Source: CAWIHK01 sp963835935 (GTDB taxonomy: Bacteria; Bacteroidota; Ignavibacteria; UBA10030; CAVZMI01). Taken from it: a DNA stretch of 64,000 nt. Numbering within the stretch: position 1 is the stretch's first letter; each line of letters opens with the position of its first letter. The stretch lies in contig CAWIHK010000005.1 in assembly GCA_963835935.1 (NCBI GenBank), forward strand, positions 186,001 through 250,000, in the 5' to 3' direction. Under the pieces are notes generated by a model that worked only from the letters and a program-made list of their open reading frames with translations, ran no database searches and was not told the origin of the DNA. Below are positions 34,341 to 43,787 of the stretch, in pieces. Both the position numbers and the translations under genes were made by a program.

Positions 34341-35885
34341 TCATTTTTCAACAACCATCTTTTTGCTATCCCTATGACTGCCGGCAATTAGATGATAGAA
34401 ATAAATGCCTGAAGATAGTTTACCTGCGTCGAATGTAGTAACATGATGTCCGGCAAATTGATGGTCATTCACAAGGATGGCGACACATTGTCCTAGAGTA
34501 TTGTAAACTTTTATCTGCACATTGATCGGTTCATTCAGATCGTATTCAATCGTCGTAACAGGATTGAACGGATTCGGATAGTTTTGGTACAGGCGAAATC
34601 TCTTAACCACAGGTCTACCATAAACGTCAATTGAATCTTCTAAATTCGACATCATGATAGAATATTTTTTAAAAATGCTAATTGTAGATGTATCAGTATC
34701 GTAAACAGAATTTAATCCTTGCGCCTCCATCGGCGGATCGCAGACAAAAGGATCGCCAGGTCGCCATCTAAAATTGGAATTTGGACTTCGTCCCTCTCCT
34801 CCCCAACCCCAGAAATTCGAACCCGCGATCGGCGCGCCTGCAGCAGCGCTGTCGTAAATCAACTTCAACAATTCGTTGAAATATTGATCACGATATGTAG
34901 TCGGACTTCCGGGATTGAATGCCGAAGAATCTCTCTGCAAACCATACTCTTCCATTGCCAACGGTTTGTTCAATGTTCTTGCAAGAGCAATGTGTTCTTG
35001 TATATAAGCTTTCGCCTTCACTAAAGCCGACGAATAGCTTTCTGCACCGGTAACCGGGTGCATCGGATCGTACCATCTCCAGTTGTACGCCCAGAGATGG
35101 ATTGTTGCGTAGTCGATGAACAAACTTTGATGTGCACTTATGAAAATCGATTCCGAACCATTCGATCCGATCGTTCCTTCACTACCGGTAGTTACAAGAT
35201 GGTTCGGGTCGATTGAATGGATATAATAAGAAGTACTGTCAATCCAATTATCAAATATTGCAGTGCTTCCAGCCGGCCGGGGTTCGTTGGCGAGTTCCCA
35301 CGCCATGATCGCCGAATCCTCATAGTAACGTAATCCTGAAACAGTATTTACTCGATTGACAAGATCGAAGATATATTCCCTGTAATCGGTGTTTGCCAGA
35401 CTATTTTGATAAAATACTGAACCTTTAACCGGGAACCATGTTTCATATTGTGACATTCCTCCGGACCATGTCCAGAAATTATTCAAAAAAATGACTGCAT
35501 GTAAATTTCTTTTGTTCATTTCCGAAAGTAAATAATCCAATCCGACTAGAAGCGAATCATCATAAACACCAGGTGATGTCTGGATCGCCGGTGTAATTGC
35601 GTCAGATGCTTTTGATGCTTCCGATGCTCCGAGAATTCTTAGATTATTAATTCCCGCATCTCTCAAACGATCGAGTTCGCGAAGAAGCCGTTCGCGATTT
35701 CCAGTGACGCCTGTCGAGCCGAGATAGCATCCGTACCAAAAATTGGCGCCGACAAAATAGTACGGTTTCCCATCATACACGAAATGTGTTCCATTGATTT
35801 GAATAAATCCAGATTGGGAATGAACAGATGAAACTAAAAAAATCAGAATTACCCAGAAACGAATTTTATTAAGCTTATTTTTCAT
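34341..35885 (-). CDS. GH5_7-type endo-beta-1,4-mannanase with T9SS sorting domain
   Basis: A 514-residue secreted enzyme. The GH5_7 look is clear: FVGANFWYGCYLG, then LRELDRLRDAGINNLRILGA, the substrate loop LNNFWTWSGGMSQY, acid/base Glu201 in WELANEPRP and nucleophile Glu313 in AMEEYGLQRD. From about residue 425 comes the sorting domain (RLYQNYPNPFNPVTTIEYDL ... SKKMVVEK). The catalytic part closely resembles the lipoprotein mannanase at 43788-45143, so the two are paralogues with different anchoring. It starts 1 base after the stop of the upstream GH2 gene. The gap 34122-34340 downstream holds no gene. Confidence 0.9.
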   Translation of the reverse strand: MKNKLNKIRFWVILIFLVSSVHSQSGFIQINGTHFVYDGKPYYFVGANFWYGCYLGSTGVTGNRERLLRELDRLRDAGINNLRILGASEASKASDAITPAIQTSPGVYDDSLLVGLDYLLSEMNKRNLHAVIFLNNFWTWSGGMSQYETWFPVKGSVFYQNSLANTDYREYIFDLVNRVNTVSGLRYYEDSAIMAWELANEPRPAGSTAIFDNWIDSTSYYIHSIDPNHLVTTGSEGTIGSNGSESIFISAHQSLFIDYATIHLWAYNWRWYDPMHPVTGAESYSSALVKAKAYIQEHIALARTLNKPLAMEEYGLQRDSSAFNPGSPTTYRDQYFNELLKLIYDSAAAGAPIAGSNFWGWGGEGRSPNSNFRWRPGDPFVCDPPMEAQGLNSVYDTDTSTISIFKKYSIMMSNLEDSIDVYGRPVVKRFRLYQNYPNPFNPVTTIEYDLNEPINVQIKVYNTLGQCVAILVNDHQFAGHHVTTFDAGKLSSGIYFYHLIAGSHRDSKKMVVEK

Positions 35886-35886
35886 T

Positions 35887-38802
35887 TTATTCCTTCGAAG
35901 GAACTGCCTGACGTGACAAGACTTTCTCTGCTTGAATTTTTAAAACAGCATCCATCAAACCGGCAGAAGCAGCAGTCAATACTATATCGCCTGGTTGCTT
36001 GTCCGATTGTATTATAACTTGTGCCAGGCCATTAAACACCTTCCGCTTCCAAGTACCGGCCAGTTTGACGAATTGTACAATACCAGGATCCGTATTCAAA
36101 ATATCGTATTGAAGTCTTTTTTTCAACGGAGAGCCTGCAGCGGCAAAAATATTTTTTCCTTTACGGAGTATCGCATGATCGAGTTTATAAGGCCGGACGG
36201 AATCGTCACGTTTAATCTTTCCACTAATCAAACATCCGTTAATATACACGGCTTGTTCTTCGCCTAAACTTTTCGGCCATAGTGTTACTTCAGCGCTTTC
36301 ATCAAAATCGAGCAGATTGAATGTACCGCGAATCACGACTGTCTTTGCCGAATCATTTGCTTTAACATTATAATTGCCTTGTTCATCGAGTGCTTTTGGC
36401 CATGACGAATCATCAGCATCGAATTTTACATCGGGATTTGGTTCCGTCAATAGCTCAACACGAGCGCATAGGTTTTCAATTTTTAACTGTTGAACGCTCT
36501 CAATGTACCTGTCGGATTCATGCGACGATGGATCACCGTTTCCTACTCCAATTATTTTCCCGGGCCCCTTAAGCGAAAATGAAATTTCATTTCCTGCAAT
36601 AGGCACAATTCTTCCTAAAGAATCAACCACTTGAATTGTAATCACCGACACGTCTTCGCCATTTGCCTTTATAATAGACCCGCCATCGGGAATAATCTTG
36701 ACTGCGGCCGGTTCGCCTGCCGTTTCAATTTTATCGGTTATGACCTTCTCATTATTTTTATAACCATAAGCAATTAAAGTACCCGGTTCATACTTGACAG
36801 GCCACTCCAGATGCGAATTATTTTCCATCCGTTTTCGTCCCAGGCTTTTCGTGTTTAAGAAGAGCTCGACTTCATCACAATTACTGTACACTCGAACATC
36901 TATCTGTTTTTCTTCATGCCAATTCCAATGCGTCGCGATGTGCAACACAGGTTTATTACCCCACCATGACTTGAAATAATAGAAAATATCCTTCGGGAAT
37001 CCGCAAACGTCAAGAATTCCGTATTGCGAACTTACCGCAGGCCAGCCATAAGGATTCGATTCACCTCGATAATCGAATCCGGTCCAATAAAAAAGTCCGG
37101 ATAAAAAAGGACGGCTGGTATAAAACTTCCATCCAAACTCTGCACTCGGATTATCAGCCGCAAGATTTTTCGGAGCCATGTGGGCTTGAGCATCGTCTGT
37201 TTCATATATACCGCGAGTACCTATTGTGTTGGTTTCTTCACTGCCGATCCCTGCCTGCCATGGAAATTGTCGATGATGCTCGTCGATATTTCCATGTACG
37301 ATATAATTAAATCCGGCGACTTGGCTCACTGTCCCGATTCCATCATCCCATCCGCCACTGCTCGCAACTGTGAAGGCACGTGACGAATCGAGATGCCGAG
37401 CAAAATTCTGCATCGTCGCGGTAATGCGCGCACCTTTGATGTTGCCTTCGATTGCCCATTCTTCATTTCCTAATGACCATAGAATCACAGAAGGATGATT
37501 GCGATCCCGCTTTATAAACTGTTCGAGGCATTGCAAATGCTCTTCGTTAATTCCCATCAGCCTGTTCTCATCGAGAACGAGCATGCCGAGACGATCGCAC
37601 GCATCGAGAAATTCCGGTGTGGGAGGATTGTGCGATGTTCGAATTGCATTACTACCCATTTCTTTTAATCGCCGGACGCGGTATTCTTGCAGAGCGTCGG
37701 GGATTGCGGTACCAACACCGGCATGATCTTGATGATCACAAGTACCAAGAATTTTCAAATGTTTTCCATTCAAGAAAAAACCTTCATTCGGATCGAAACG
37801 AACCGTTCGGATTCCGAATACGGTTTCATACGCATCGATCACTTTGCCATTCGATCGAATGATTGTTTGAAGCTTATACAGATACGGTTTTACGACTGAC
37901 CATAATTTAGGTTTGGTAAGATTGTAGGAACTGAAATATTCCTGCTGATTTCCGGAACCAAGCGAAACATGTTTTCTGGAACCTGAAGTTATTGTCTTGC
38001 CTTCGGCATCGATGATGTTTTCTTCAATGTCAAAAACAGAATTATTCTTCGATTCATTTACAACGGTAGTGCGGACGGTAACGCGAGCGATGCGATTCTT
38101 CAATTCTGTGGTGATAAACGTTCCATGCCTGGCAACATGAAGCGGAGCTGTTTTAGTAAGCCAGACGTGTCGATAAATTCCAGCTCCTTCATAAAACCAA
38201 CCTTCTTCCATTGTTGCATCGACTCGAACAGCGACTACGTTATCGCCGCCGTAATTCAGATAGTCGGTTATATCATAGCTGAAACTGGAGTAACCGCTAT
38301 GTTCCGTCCCGAGATAAAATCCATTTACCCATACAATTGAATTTCGGAAAACACCGTCGAATTCAATAGAGATGCGTTTACCGAGATCCGATTCGGGAAT
38401 CGAAAAAGTTTTTCGATACCATCCTACACTGTTCTGCGGGAAGTCGCGTCCGATTGTTTTGTATCCATGACTATGTCCACCGCGTGAGTCGAAGAGAAGT
38501 TCTACGCACCAATCATGCGGGAGATCGAGTTTCCGCCAGGCGCGATCATCGAAGTCTTTCGACGCAGGCCCGTCTCCATATCCCGCTTTGGTAAAGTAAG
38601 AAAAATATCCTGTTGCGTGGTTGAAGTCTTTCCCGACGTCGAACGAATGGCCAAAGGCAAAGCGCCATCCCGGATCCATTAGTAATCGTTCGCGTCCGAT
38701 AACCGGTTTGTTTGTTTGATTTGCTTGTTCTTGGGCGAAAATAGATGAAATTACAGGAACAATGAACATACTGATAATCAAAAAACTCTTAATTTTATGC
38801 AT
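35887..38802 (-). CDS. Large GH2 beta-galactosidase/mannosidase-type enzyme, secreted
   Basis: A 971-residue protein with signal peptide (IISMFIVPVISSIFA), N-terminal sugar-binding domain (WYRKTFSIPES, VWVNGFYLGTEHSGYSSF), Ig-like domain and GH2 barrel. ILGTCDHQDHAGVG and AIRTSHNPPTPEFLD are GH2 signatures; the acid/base is Glu447 in LWSLGNEEWA and the nucleophile lies in GIGSEETNT (Glu522/523). The C-terminal 300 residues hold DUF4982- and Big_1-like Ig domains. It heads the minus-strand enzyme train. Substrate, beta-galactoside or beta-mannoside, is not settled by sequence. Confidence 0.88.
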   Translation of the reverse strand: MHKIKSFLIISMFIVPVISSIFAQEQANQTNKPVIGRERLLMDPGWRFAFGHSFDVGKDFNHATGYFSYFTKAGYGDGPASKDFDDRAWRKLDLPHDWCVELLFDSRGGHSHGYKTIGRDFPQNSVGWYRKTFSIPESDLGKRISIEFDGVFRNSIVWVNGFYLGTEHSGYSSFSYDITDYLNYGGDNVVAVRVDATMEEGWFYEGAGIYRHVWLTKTAPLHVARHGTFITTELKNRIARVTVRTTVVNESKNNSVFDIEENIIDAEGKTITSGSRKHVSLGSGNQQEYFSSYNLTKPKLWSVVKPYLYKLQTIIRSNGKVIDAYETVFGIRTVRFDPNEGFFLNGKHLKILGTCDHQDHAGVGTAIPDALQEYRVRRLKEMGSNAIRTSHNPPTPEFLDACDRLGMLVLDENRLMGINEEHLQCLEQFIKRDRNHPSVILWSLGNEEWAIEGNIKGARITATMQNFARHLDSSRAFTVASSGGWDDGIGTVSQVAGFNYIVHGNIDEHHRQFPWQAGIGSEETNTIGTRGIYETDDAQAHMAPKNLAADNPSAEFGWKFYTSRPFLSGLFYWTGFDYRGESNPYGWPAVSSQYGILDVCGFPKDIFYYFKSWWGNKPVLHIATHWNWHEEKQIDVRVYSNCDEVELFLNTKSLGRKRMENNSHLEWPVKYEPGTLIAYGYKNNEKVITDKIETAGEPAAVKIIPDGGSIIKANGEDVSVITIQVVDSLGRIVPIAGNEISFSLKGPGKIIGVGNGDPSSHESDRYIESVQQLKIENLCARVELLTEPNPDVKFDADDSSWPKALDEQGNYNVKANDSAKTVVIRGTFNLLDFDESAEVTLWPKSLGEEQAVYINGCLISGKIKRDDSVRPYKLDHAILRKGKNIFAAAGSPLKKRLQYDILNTDPGIVQFVKLAGTWKRKVFNGLAQVIIQSDKQPGDIVLTAASAGLMDAVLKIQAEKVLSRQAVPSKE

Positions 38803-39020
38803 AGCAAAACCTGATATTTTAGAGATATAATTCTATTATTAATTCAATATAACCCTCTATTTCGAATCAATCAAACAAGATTTTTCATTCAACAATTCTG
38901 TAATGAGAACGAGCAAATCGGTATGATTATTCACATTTGCTTCTATTGAGGTTTTTTAATATCATAGTCAGGCCGTATTCTTTGCAGTATATGTTTTCTT
39001 ATTCGATTACAGGAAACAAT

Positions 39021-39926
39021 ATGATCGCTCAAGAATTTCTCACCAAAATTCCAATCTTTCAACAACTTTCTCCGACCGAACTTGAGACGATAACTTCGCT
39101 CTGGCATCCGCATCCAGCGAAGAGACACGACGTCATATTCCGAAAAGGCGATATTGGATCCTCGATGTTCATCATTGAAGAAGGCTCGGTCGAAATTTCT
39201 ATACCTGGCGATAACAAGACGAAAGAAATTCGCGTGTCGCTTTTATCAAAAGGTGATTTTTTCGGTGAACTTTCTATCATCGATGGATTGCCAAGAACAG
39301 CTACTGCAAACGCAGTCGATGATTGTAAATTACTCGAAATGAACCGGAAAGATTTTATTAATTTTTTGACCCATCATCCGACTGTCTCAATCTCTGTGAT
39401 AAGCGAGATAGGAAAACGCCTGCGCGCAACCAACGAACTTGTGACATCGCTGGCTTCTAAAAATGCAAATGTGGAAATGGATGAGCGAATGAGCTTCGGC
39501 GATAAACTCGCGGATAAAGTCTCGGACTTTGTCGGAAGCTGGATGTTTCTTATTATCTACTTCATTTGTGTGTTAGCCTGGTGCGCATTAAATTTGGCCG
39601 AAATCTTATTCGTGCCCTTCGATCCATATCCATTCATTTTTCTTAATCTTCTTCTTGCGGTCGTAGCATCGATGCAAGCTCCTTTGATCATGATGAGCCA
39701 GAATCGCGCACAGATAAAAGATCGCCTCAAAGCCGAACTTGATTATCAGGTTAACTTAAAATCTGAAGTGATGCTGCAGCAGCTTCATGCTAAGATCGAC
39801 GAAATCCGTTCTGCAGAACTCCTTGAACTGCAAATCATGCATCAATCGTTAGAAAAAAAGTTAGCACATATCCAGAATATTGTGAGAGAGGATAAAAAGG
39901 GACACAAACAAAAACAAAAAAACTAG
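39021..39926 (+). CDS. Cyclic-nucleotide-binding DUF1003 membrane protein
   Basis: A 301-residue protein. Residues about 5-125 form a cNMP-binding domain (FRKGDIGSSMFIIEEGSVEI, LLSKGDFFGELSIIDGLPRT). Residues about 155-290 form DUF1003: two membrane helices (SWMFLIIYFICVLAWCALNL, FIFLNLLLAVVASMQAPLIM) and then SQNRAQIKDRLKAELDYQVN. The ATG at 39021 follows AGGAAA; an upstream reading from 38937 lacks a ribosome site. It probably senses cAMP, cGMP or a related ligand at the membrane. It lies between divergent mannan genes but has no obvious carbohydrate role. Confidence 0.88.
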   Translation: MIAQEFLTKIPIFQQLSPTELETITSLWHPHPAKRHDVIFRKGDIGSSMFIIEEGSVEISIPGDNKTKEIRVSLLSKGDFFGELSIIDGLPRTATANAVDDCKLLEMNRKDFINFLTHHPTVSISVISEIGKRLRATNELVTSLASKNANVEMDERMSFGDKLADKVSDFVGSWMFLIIYFICVLAWCALNLAEILFVPFDPYPFIFLNLLLAVVASMQAPLIMMSQNRAQIKDRLKAELDYQVNLKSEVMLQQLHAKIDEIRSAELLELQIMHQSLEKKLAHIQNIVREDKKGHKQKQKN

Positions 39927-39957
39927 CCACATCTTTCTTAAAAAAGTTGTGGCTAGT
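39922..39957 (+). terminator. Terminator overlapping the DUF1003 stop codon
   Basis: ACTAGCCAC (39922-39930) pairs with GTGGCTAGT (39949-39957), an 18-base loop. The stop TAG is inside the left arm. The tail is only weakly T-rich (TCGTACAATCTTG), so efficiency is uncertain. Confidence 0.5.
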
Positions 39958-40069
39958 TCGTACAATCTTGTATTGAATTAGACGTCTGCTTGAAAAAAAC
40001 ATACCTCTCCGAGGGGCAATACCGAAAAATCTTCCACCAATAATAACCGCCCCGTGAAAGTGCGGCAGC

Positions 40070-41278
40070 CTATTTACTCAATCTTACCATCACAACATCG
40101 TGAGCCGGTACTTCGGCTTTAAAAATTTCATCCGTTGTGCCGACATCCTTCTTCAACCACAAATCGCGGACGTTATACACCTTTTTATCAAACTTGATAT
40201 CCATTTTCGAAAAGCCATCTTGCATGCCGTATTTTTTCCAATCATGTTCGATCTTCCTCGGTTTGTCGCCGCGGTTAAAGAAGCACACGACTACTTCATC
40301 ATTCTTCAGCGGTTTCGCCCACACTTCCAAATCTCCAAAATTCAATTGCCTGAATCCCTGAACACCGAGTGAATCCTGATCGATTGCGATGACTTCTTTA
40401 TTTGTAAGAATGGAATTCGTTTCTTTACTCAAATTACGAAGATCGTTGCCTGCAATTAAGGGAGCTGCCAGCATGCACCACATCGAGAAATGTGCGCGGT
40501 CCTCATTAACCGTCATGCCGTTTCCGACTTCAAGCATGTCGGGATCGTTCCAGTGACCAGGTCCTGCATACTCACGCAATCCGGTTTGCATATCGATGAT
40601 TTTTGTAACACCGAAAGTAGTCCATGTTCCGTAATTGAGTTCACAATTCCAACACCTGTAAATGTCACCGGTTGTCCGCCACAAATGGCCGACATCTTTG
40701 GCCCACAACCATGGCTTGTTGTTTCCCCATTCACATAAACTAAACACTACCGGCCTACCTGCCGCCGTTAATGCCATACTCATGGTTGTATAGGCGCCGA
40801 CTGCGCTCAATCCGTCTGTGTTGCACCAATCATATTTCAGATAATCGGCTCCCCATGATGCATACGTGATTGCATCCTGATATTCATGGCCGCGGCTTGC
40901 CGGATAGCCGCCGCAAGTATTGATACCCGCGCACGAGTAGATACCGAATTTTAATCCCTTTGAGTGAATATAATCGGCCAACGCTTTTATTCCCGATGGA
41001 AACCGTTTTGGATCGGGATGAATGAAACCGAGACTATCGCGAACTCCTTGCCAGCAATCGTCGATGACGATATATGTGTACCCTGCGTCTTTCATTCCTG
41101 TCGCAACCATGGCATCGGCCATACCGCGAATAAGCGTTTCGTCGACATTACACGCGAATGTATTCCAGCTGTTCCATCCCATCGGCGGAGTAAGCGCCAG
41201 GTCTTTGAATTTTTGCGCGAAGAGTTGGGTAGAACTAACCAACATCGCAACAATGATGATTTTGTAAAAGAATTTCAT
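40070..41278 (-). CDS. GH27 alpha-galactosidase, secreted
   Basis: A 402-residue enzyme with signal peptide (IIIVAMLVSSTQLFAQ). GH27 features: LTPPMGWNSWNTFACNVDE, YIVIDDCWQG, the nucleophile Asp150 in YLKYDWCN, acid/base Asp205 in RTTGDI, and HWNDPDMLEVG. A C-terminal beta-sandwich completes the family. It removes alpha-1,6-galactose side chains from galactomannan. Located divergently from galT, which would process the released galactose. No sorting domain is present, so a periplasmic site is likely. Confidence 0.93.
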   Translation of the reverse strand: MKFFYKIIIVAMLVSSTQLFAQKFKDLALTPPMGWNSWNTFACNVDETLIRGMADAMVATGMKDAGYTYIVIDDCWQGVRDSLGFIHPDPKRFPSGIKALADYIHSKGLKFGIYSCAGINTCGGYPASRGHEYQDAITYASWGADYLKYDWCNTDGLSAVGAYTTMSMALTAAGRPVVFSLCEWGNNKPWLWAKDVGHLWRTTGDIYRCWNCELNYGTWTTFGVTKIIDMQTGLREYAGPGHWNDPDMLEVGNGMTVNEDRAHFSMWCMLAAPLIAGNDLRNLSKETNSILTNKEVIAIDQDSLGVQGFRQLNFGDLEVWAKPLKNDEVVVCFFNRGDKPRKIEHDWKKYGMQDGFSKMDIKFDKKVYNVRDLWLKKDVGTTDEIFKAEVPAHDVVMVRLSK

Positions 41279-41302
41279 TGCTTGCCTCGTATGTGATTTA
41301 TG

Positions 41303-41318
41303 TTGAAAATACTTTCAA
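41303..41318. promoter_or_regulatory. Candidate operator between alpha-galactosidase and galT
   Basis: TTGAAA-N4-TTTCAA lies 25 bases upstream of the alpha-galactosidase start in the 262-base divergent gap (41279-41540). Such a site could serve a sugar-responsive regulator. Only one copy is seen and no regulator gene is nearby, so this is a weak call. The rest of the gap is AT-rich and without a clear consensus promoter. Confidence 0.25.
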
Positions 41319-41540
41319 TGATTTTGAGAATAAAAAATATTCACTCACATTGTTGTGGATTAATGAATCGTACCAGTTAATAAAGTTATTATATTAGTGA
41401 AAGTTAATTAACGAATTGTTTCCGACATATTCAATCCGTATCAAAAGAAAGTACTTATTGATTTTGGCAGAAGATTTTCATTCTTTGAAATAGACGGAAT
41501 TCGACAAACTCAAACTATCAGAATTAAATGAATTTAGATT

Positions 41541-42578
41541 ATGGATTTAATTGAATCTTCACCACACCGACGATACAATCCTCTGACGGATCAATGGATT
41601 CTTGTTTCACCACAGCGAACCAAGAGGCCGTGGCAGGGAAAAATTGAAACACTCCCATCAACCCAACGGCCGGAGTACGATCCGAATTGCTACCTTTGTC
41701 CGGGAAATTTAAGAGCGAATGGCGAAACAAACCCGCCGTATAAAGGAACCTACGTTTTCGATAACGATTTTACTGCCCTTCTCCCTAAGAGCGAGCATAA
41801 ATCTGAAACTAAGCATCTTCTTCTTCAGCAGGAATCGGTCGAAGGAATTTGCCGTGTTGTTTGTTTTTCACCTCGTCACGATCTGACATTACCGATGATG
41901 AGTTGTGAAGAAATACGCGGCGTAATCGATGCGTTGGCAAACGAAACCGCGGAGTTAGGGAAACGATACCAGTGGGTTCAATTTTTCGAGAATAAAGGTG
42001 ATATTATGGGATGTTCGAATCCACACCCGCATGGACAGATTTGGGCTGAGACAGCTCTTCCTACTGAGGCATTTAAAGAAAACGAAAGCCAATATAACTA
42101 TTTTCGAAAAGAGAATAAGAATCTGCTTCTAGATTATATTGAGTTGGAGAAAAAGGAAAAAGTCCGGATTGTTCTGGATAATGAATACTGGATGGTGGTG
42201 GTACCGTTCTGGGCAATCTGGCCGTTTGAAACTCTACTCGTTCCAAAACAACATGTATTACGTCTGCCGGATTTATCTGACAAACAAAGAAACGGACTTT
42301 CAGAAATTCTAAAACGTTTGGCAGTTCGGTACGATAATCTTTTTCAAATATCCTTCCCCTACACAATGGGATGGCACGGAGCTCCGTTCGGAGCAAGCGA
42401 CTTTACTCACTGGCAATTGCATGCTCATTTTTATCCGCCATTGCTGCGATCTGCGACTGTAAGAAAATTTATGGTAGGATATGAAATGCTTGCAGAGCCG
42501 CAGCGCGACATCACAGCCGAGCAGGCGGCGGAGCGTTTGAAGTCGATATCGGACGTGCATTATTTATTGAATCAATAG
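41541..42578 (+). CDS. galT: Galactose-1-phosphate uridylyltransferase
   Basis: Second enzyme pair step of the Leloir pathway: exchanges UMP between UDP-glucose and galactose-1-phosphate. The 345-residue protein has the N-terminal RRYNPLTDQWILVSPQRTKR, zinc-site-like YLCPGN, the catalytic GCSNPHPHGQIWAE with the nucleophilic His, and C-terminal GWHGAPFG and HWQLHAHFYPPLLRS. It is divergent from the alpha-galactosidase and convergent with the GH26 gene, whose stop is only 4 bases away. galK and galE are not in the window. Confidence 0.94.
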   Translation: MDLIESSPHRRYNPLTDQWILVSPQRTKRPWQGKIETLPSTQRPEYDPNCYLCPGNLRANGETNPPYKGTYVFDNDFTALLPKSEHKSETKHLLLQQESVEGICRVVCFSPRHDLTLPMMSCEEIRGVIDALANETAELGKRYQWVQFFENKGDIMGCSNPHPHGQIWAETALPTEAFKENESQYNYFRKENKNLLLDYIELEKKEKVRIVLDNEYWMVVVPFWAIWPFETLLVPKQHVLRLPDLSDKQRNGLSEILKRLAVRYDNLFQISFPYTMGWHGAPFGASDFTHWQLHAHFYPPLLRSATVRKFMVGYEMLAEPQRDITAEQAAERLKSISDVHYLLNQ

Positions 42579-42582
42579 CAAG

Positions 42583-43776
42583 CTATTGCTTCTTGTTCCC
42601 GTTTTGTTGCTCCCGGAGTTTTGCCACAAGGTCCGACATGATTACTGTTCGATACATATCAGGTAAATCATCTTCGAATAATATTTTTGGCTTTTTCCGA
42701 AATTCGACAAAATCATTTTCACTCGGGTGACCTTTGTACGGGACATAAAAATGCTTTTTATGCGCATTTCGCCAAAGCATCACATAAGCAATATTTATGC
42801 TGTCGCTGTCGAGCGTTTTGTAAAGTTTTTTCGTCCACCACGTTGAATCGGGGACAAGTTCCAATCCGGTTTCAGTCAGTGCAGCGATTTTTTGTTTCTG
42901 TTTCGCCACAGCAGAAATAATTTTTAACTTTCTCTGAACAGCATTCGAGGTGTCCTTTCCCGGCGTGAAATCGTAATAATCATCCATGCCCACAACATCG
43001 ACGTACTCATCTCCGGGATATTGTTCGAGATATTCATCTTCGGTATTGAATCGACAGTCGCTGGAAAAAGCATAAATGAAATTTTGGATCTTCTTGTAGT
43101 CCCTCAAATATTCCACAGTAGTTTGCCAGAGTTTTATAAATTCCTGTTTAGTACAGAACTTCTTCCCCCACCAAAACCAATCGCCGTCGAATTCGTGAAA
43201 TGGCCTGAAAATTATCGGAATCGGTTTTCCGTCGTCATCTACCAGTTGTTTATTGTACTCTGAAAGAGTATCGAGTATTCGTAAATACCTTAGAAAATAT
43301 TTTCCGCCGGGAATAATATGTTTTACTGCAATTGTTGTGTCATAATAAATGCTATCGGTCACCGGGTTGCGCATGTGATACGAAAAAGTATTGATGCCTC
43401 CTCGTGAATAAGCTTCTTTCACAAGACGCGGAACACGATCGAGCATCTTCGCCGTGTCGGCCTTCGGAATCACTTCAAAATCCCATCCGTAAAGTCCGGG
43501 AAATGAACCGGTCACATCACGGACATCCGATCGAAGTGTATCTCCCCTCCACAACACCCCATACTGTGAAGAATTATGATGACCGAAAATTATTTTATAC
43601 TGCGAGATCGCTTTTAGGTTATGATACAGCACAACCGTCTCCTTAGATGCGAGACTATCTACTAATTTCACGCCGAGTTCACGCTGAAACATCACACTAT
43701 TATAGGATACGCATGATGAAAGAATAAATGCCAGAATCATCAAGGGCAACGATATAAATAGAATTCTTTTTTCCAT
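42583..43776 (-). CDS. GH26 beta-mannanase, lipoprotein
   Basis: A 397-residue enzyme with a lipoprotein signal ending in the lipobox LSSC at about residue 22. GH26 features: KIIFGHHNSSQYG, the acid/base Glu195 in IFRPFHEFDGDWFWWG, VDVVGMDDYYD, and the nucleophile Glu302 in AALTETGLE. It probably cuts manno-oligosaccharides at the cell envelope. It lies 11 bases downstream of the GH5_7 lipoprotein gene, forming a two-gene operon. It is distinct from the frameshifted GH26 domain at 28.2-28.9 kb. Confidence 0.92.
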   Translation of the reverse strand: MEKRILFISLPLMILAFILSSCVSYNSVMFQRELGVKLVDSLASKETVVLYHNLKAISQYKIIFGHHNSSQYGVLWRGDTLRSDVRDVTGSFPGLYGWDFEVIPKADTAKMLDRVPRLVKEAYSRGGINTFSYHMRNPVTDSIYYDTTIAVKHIIPGGKYFLRYLRILDTLSEYNKQLVDDDGKPIPIIFRPFHEFDGDWFWWGKKFCTKQEFIKLWQTTVEYLRDYKKIQNFIYAFSSDCRFNTEDEYLEQYPGDEYVDVVGMDDYYDFTPGKDTSNAVQRKLKIISAVAKQKQKIAALTETGLELVPDSTWWTKKLYKTLDSDSINIAYVMLWRNAHKKHFYVPYKGHPSENDFVEFRKKPKILFEDDLPDMYRTVIMSDLVAKLREQQNGNKKQ

Positions 43777-43787
43777 AGCTTCGAATA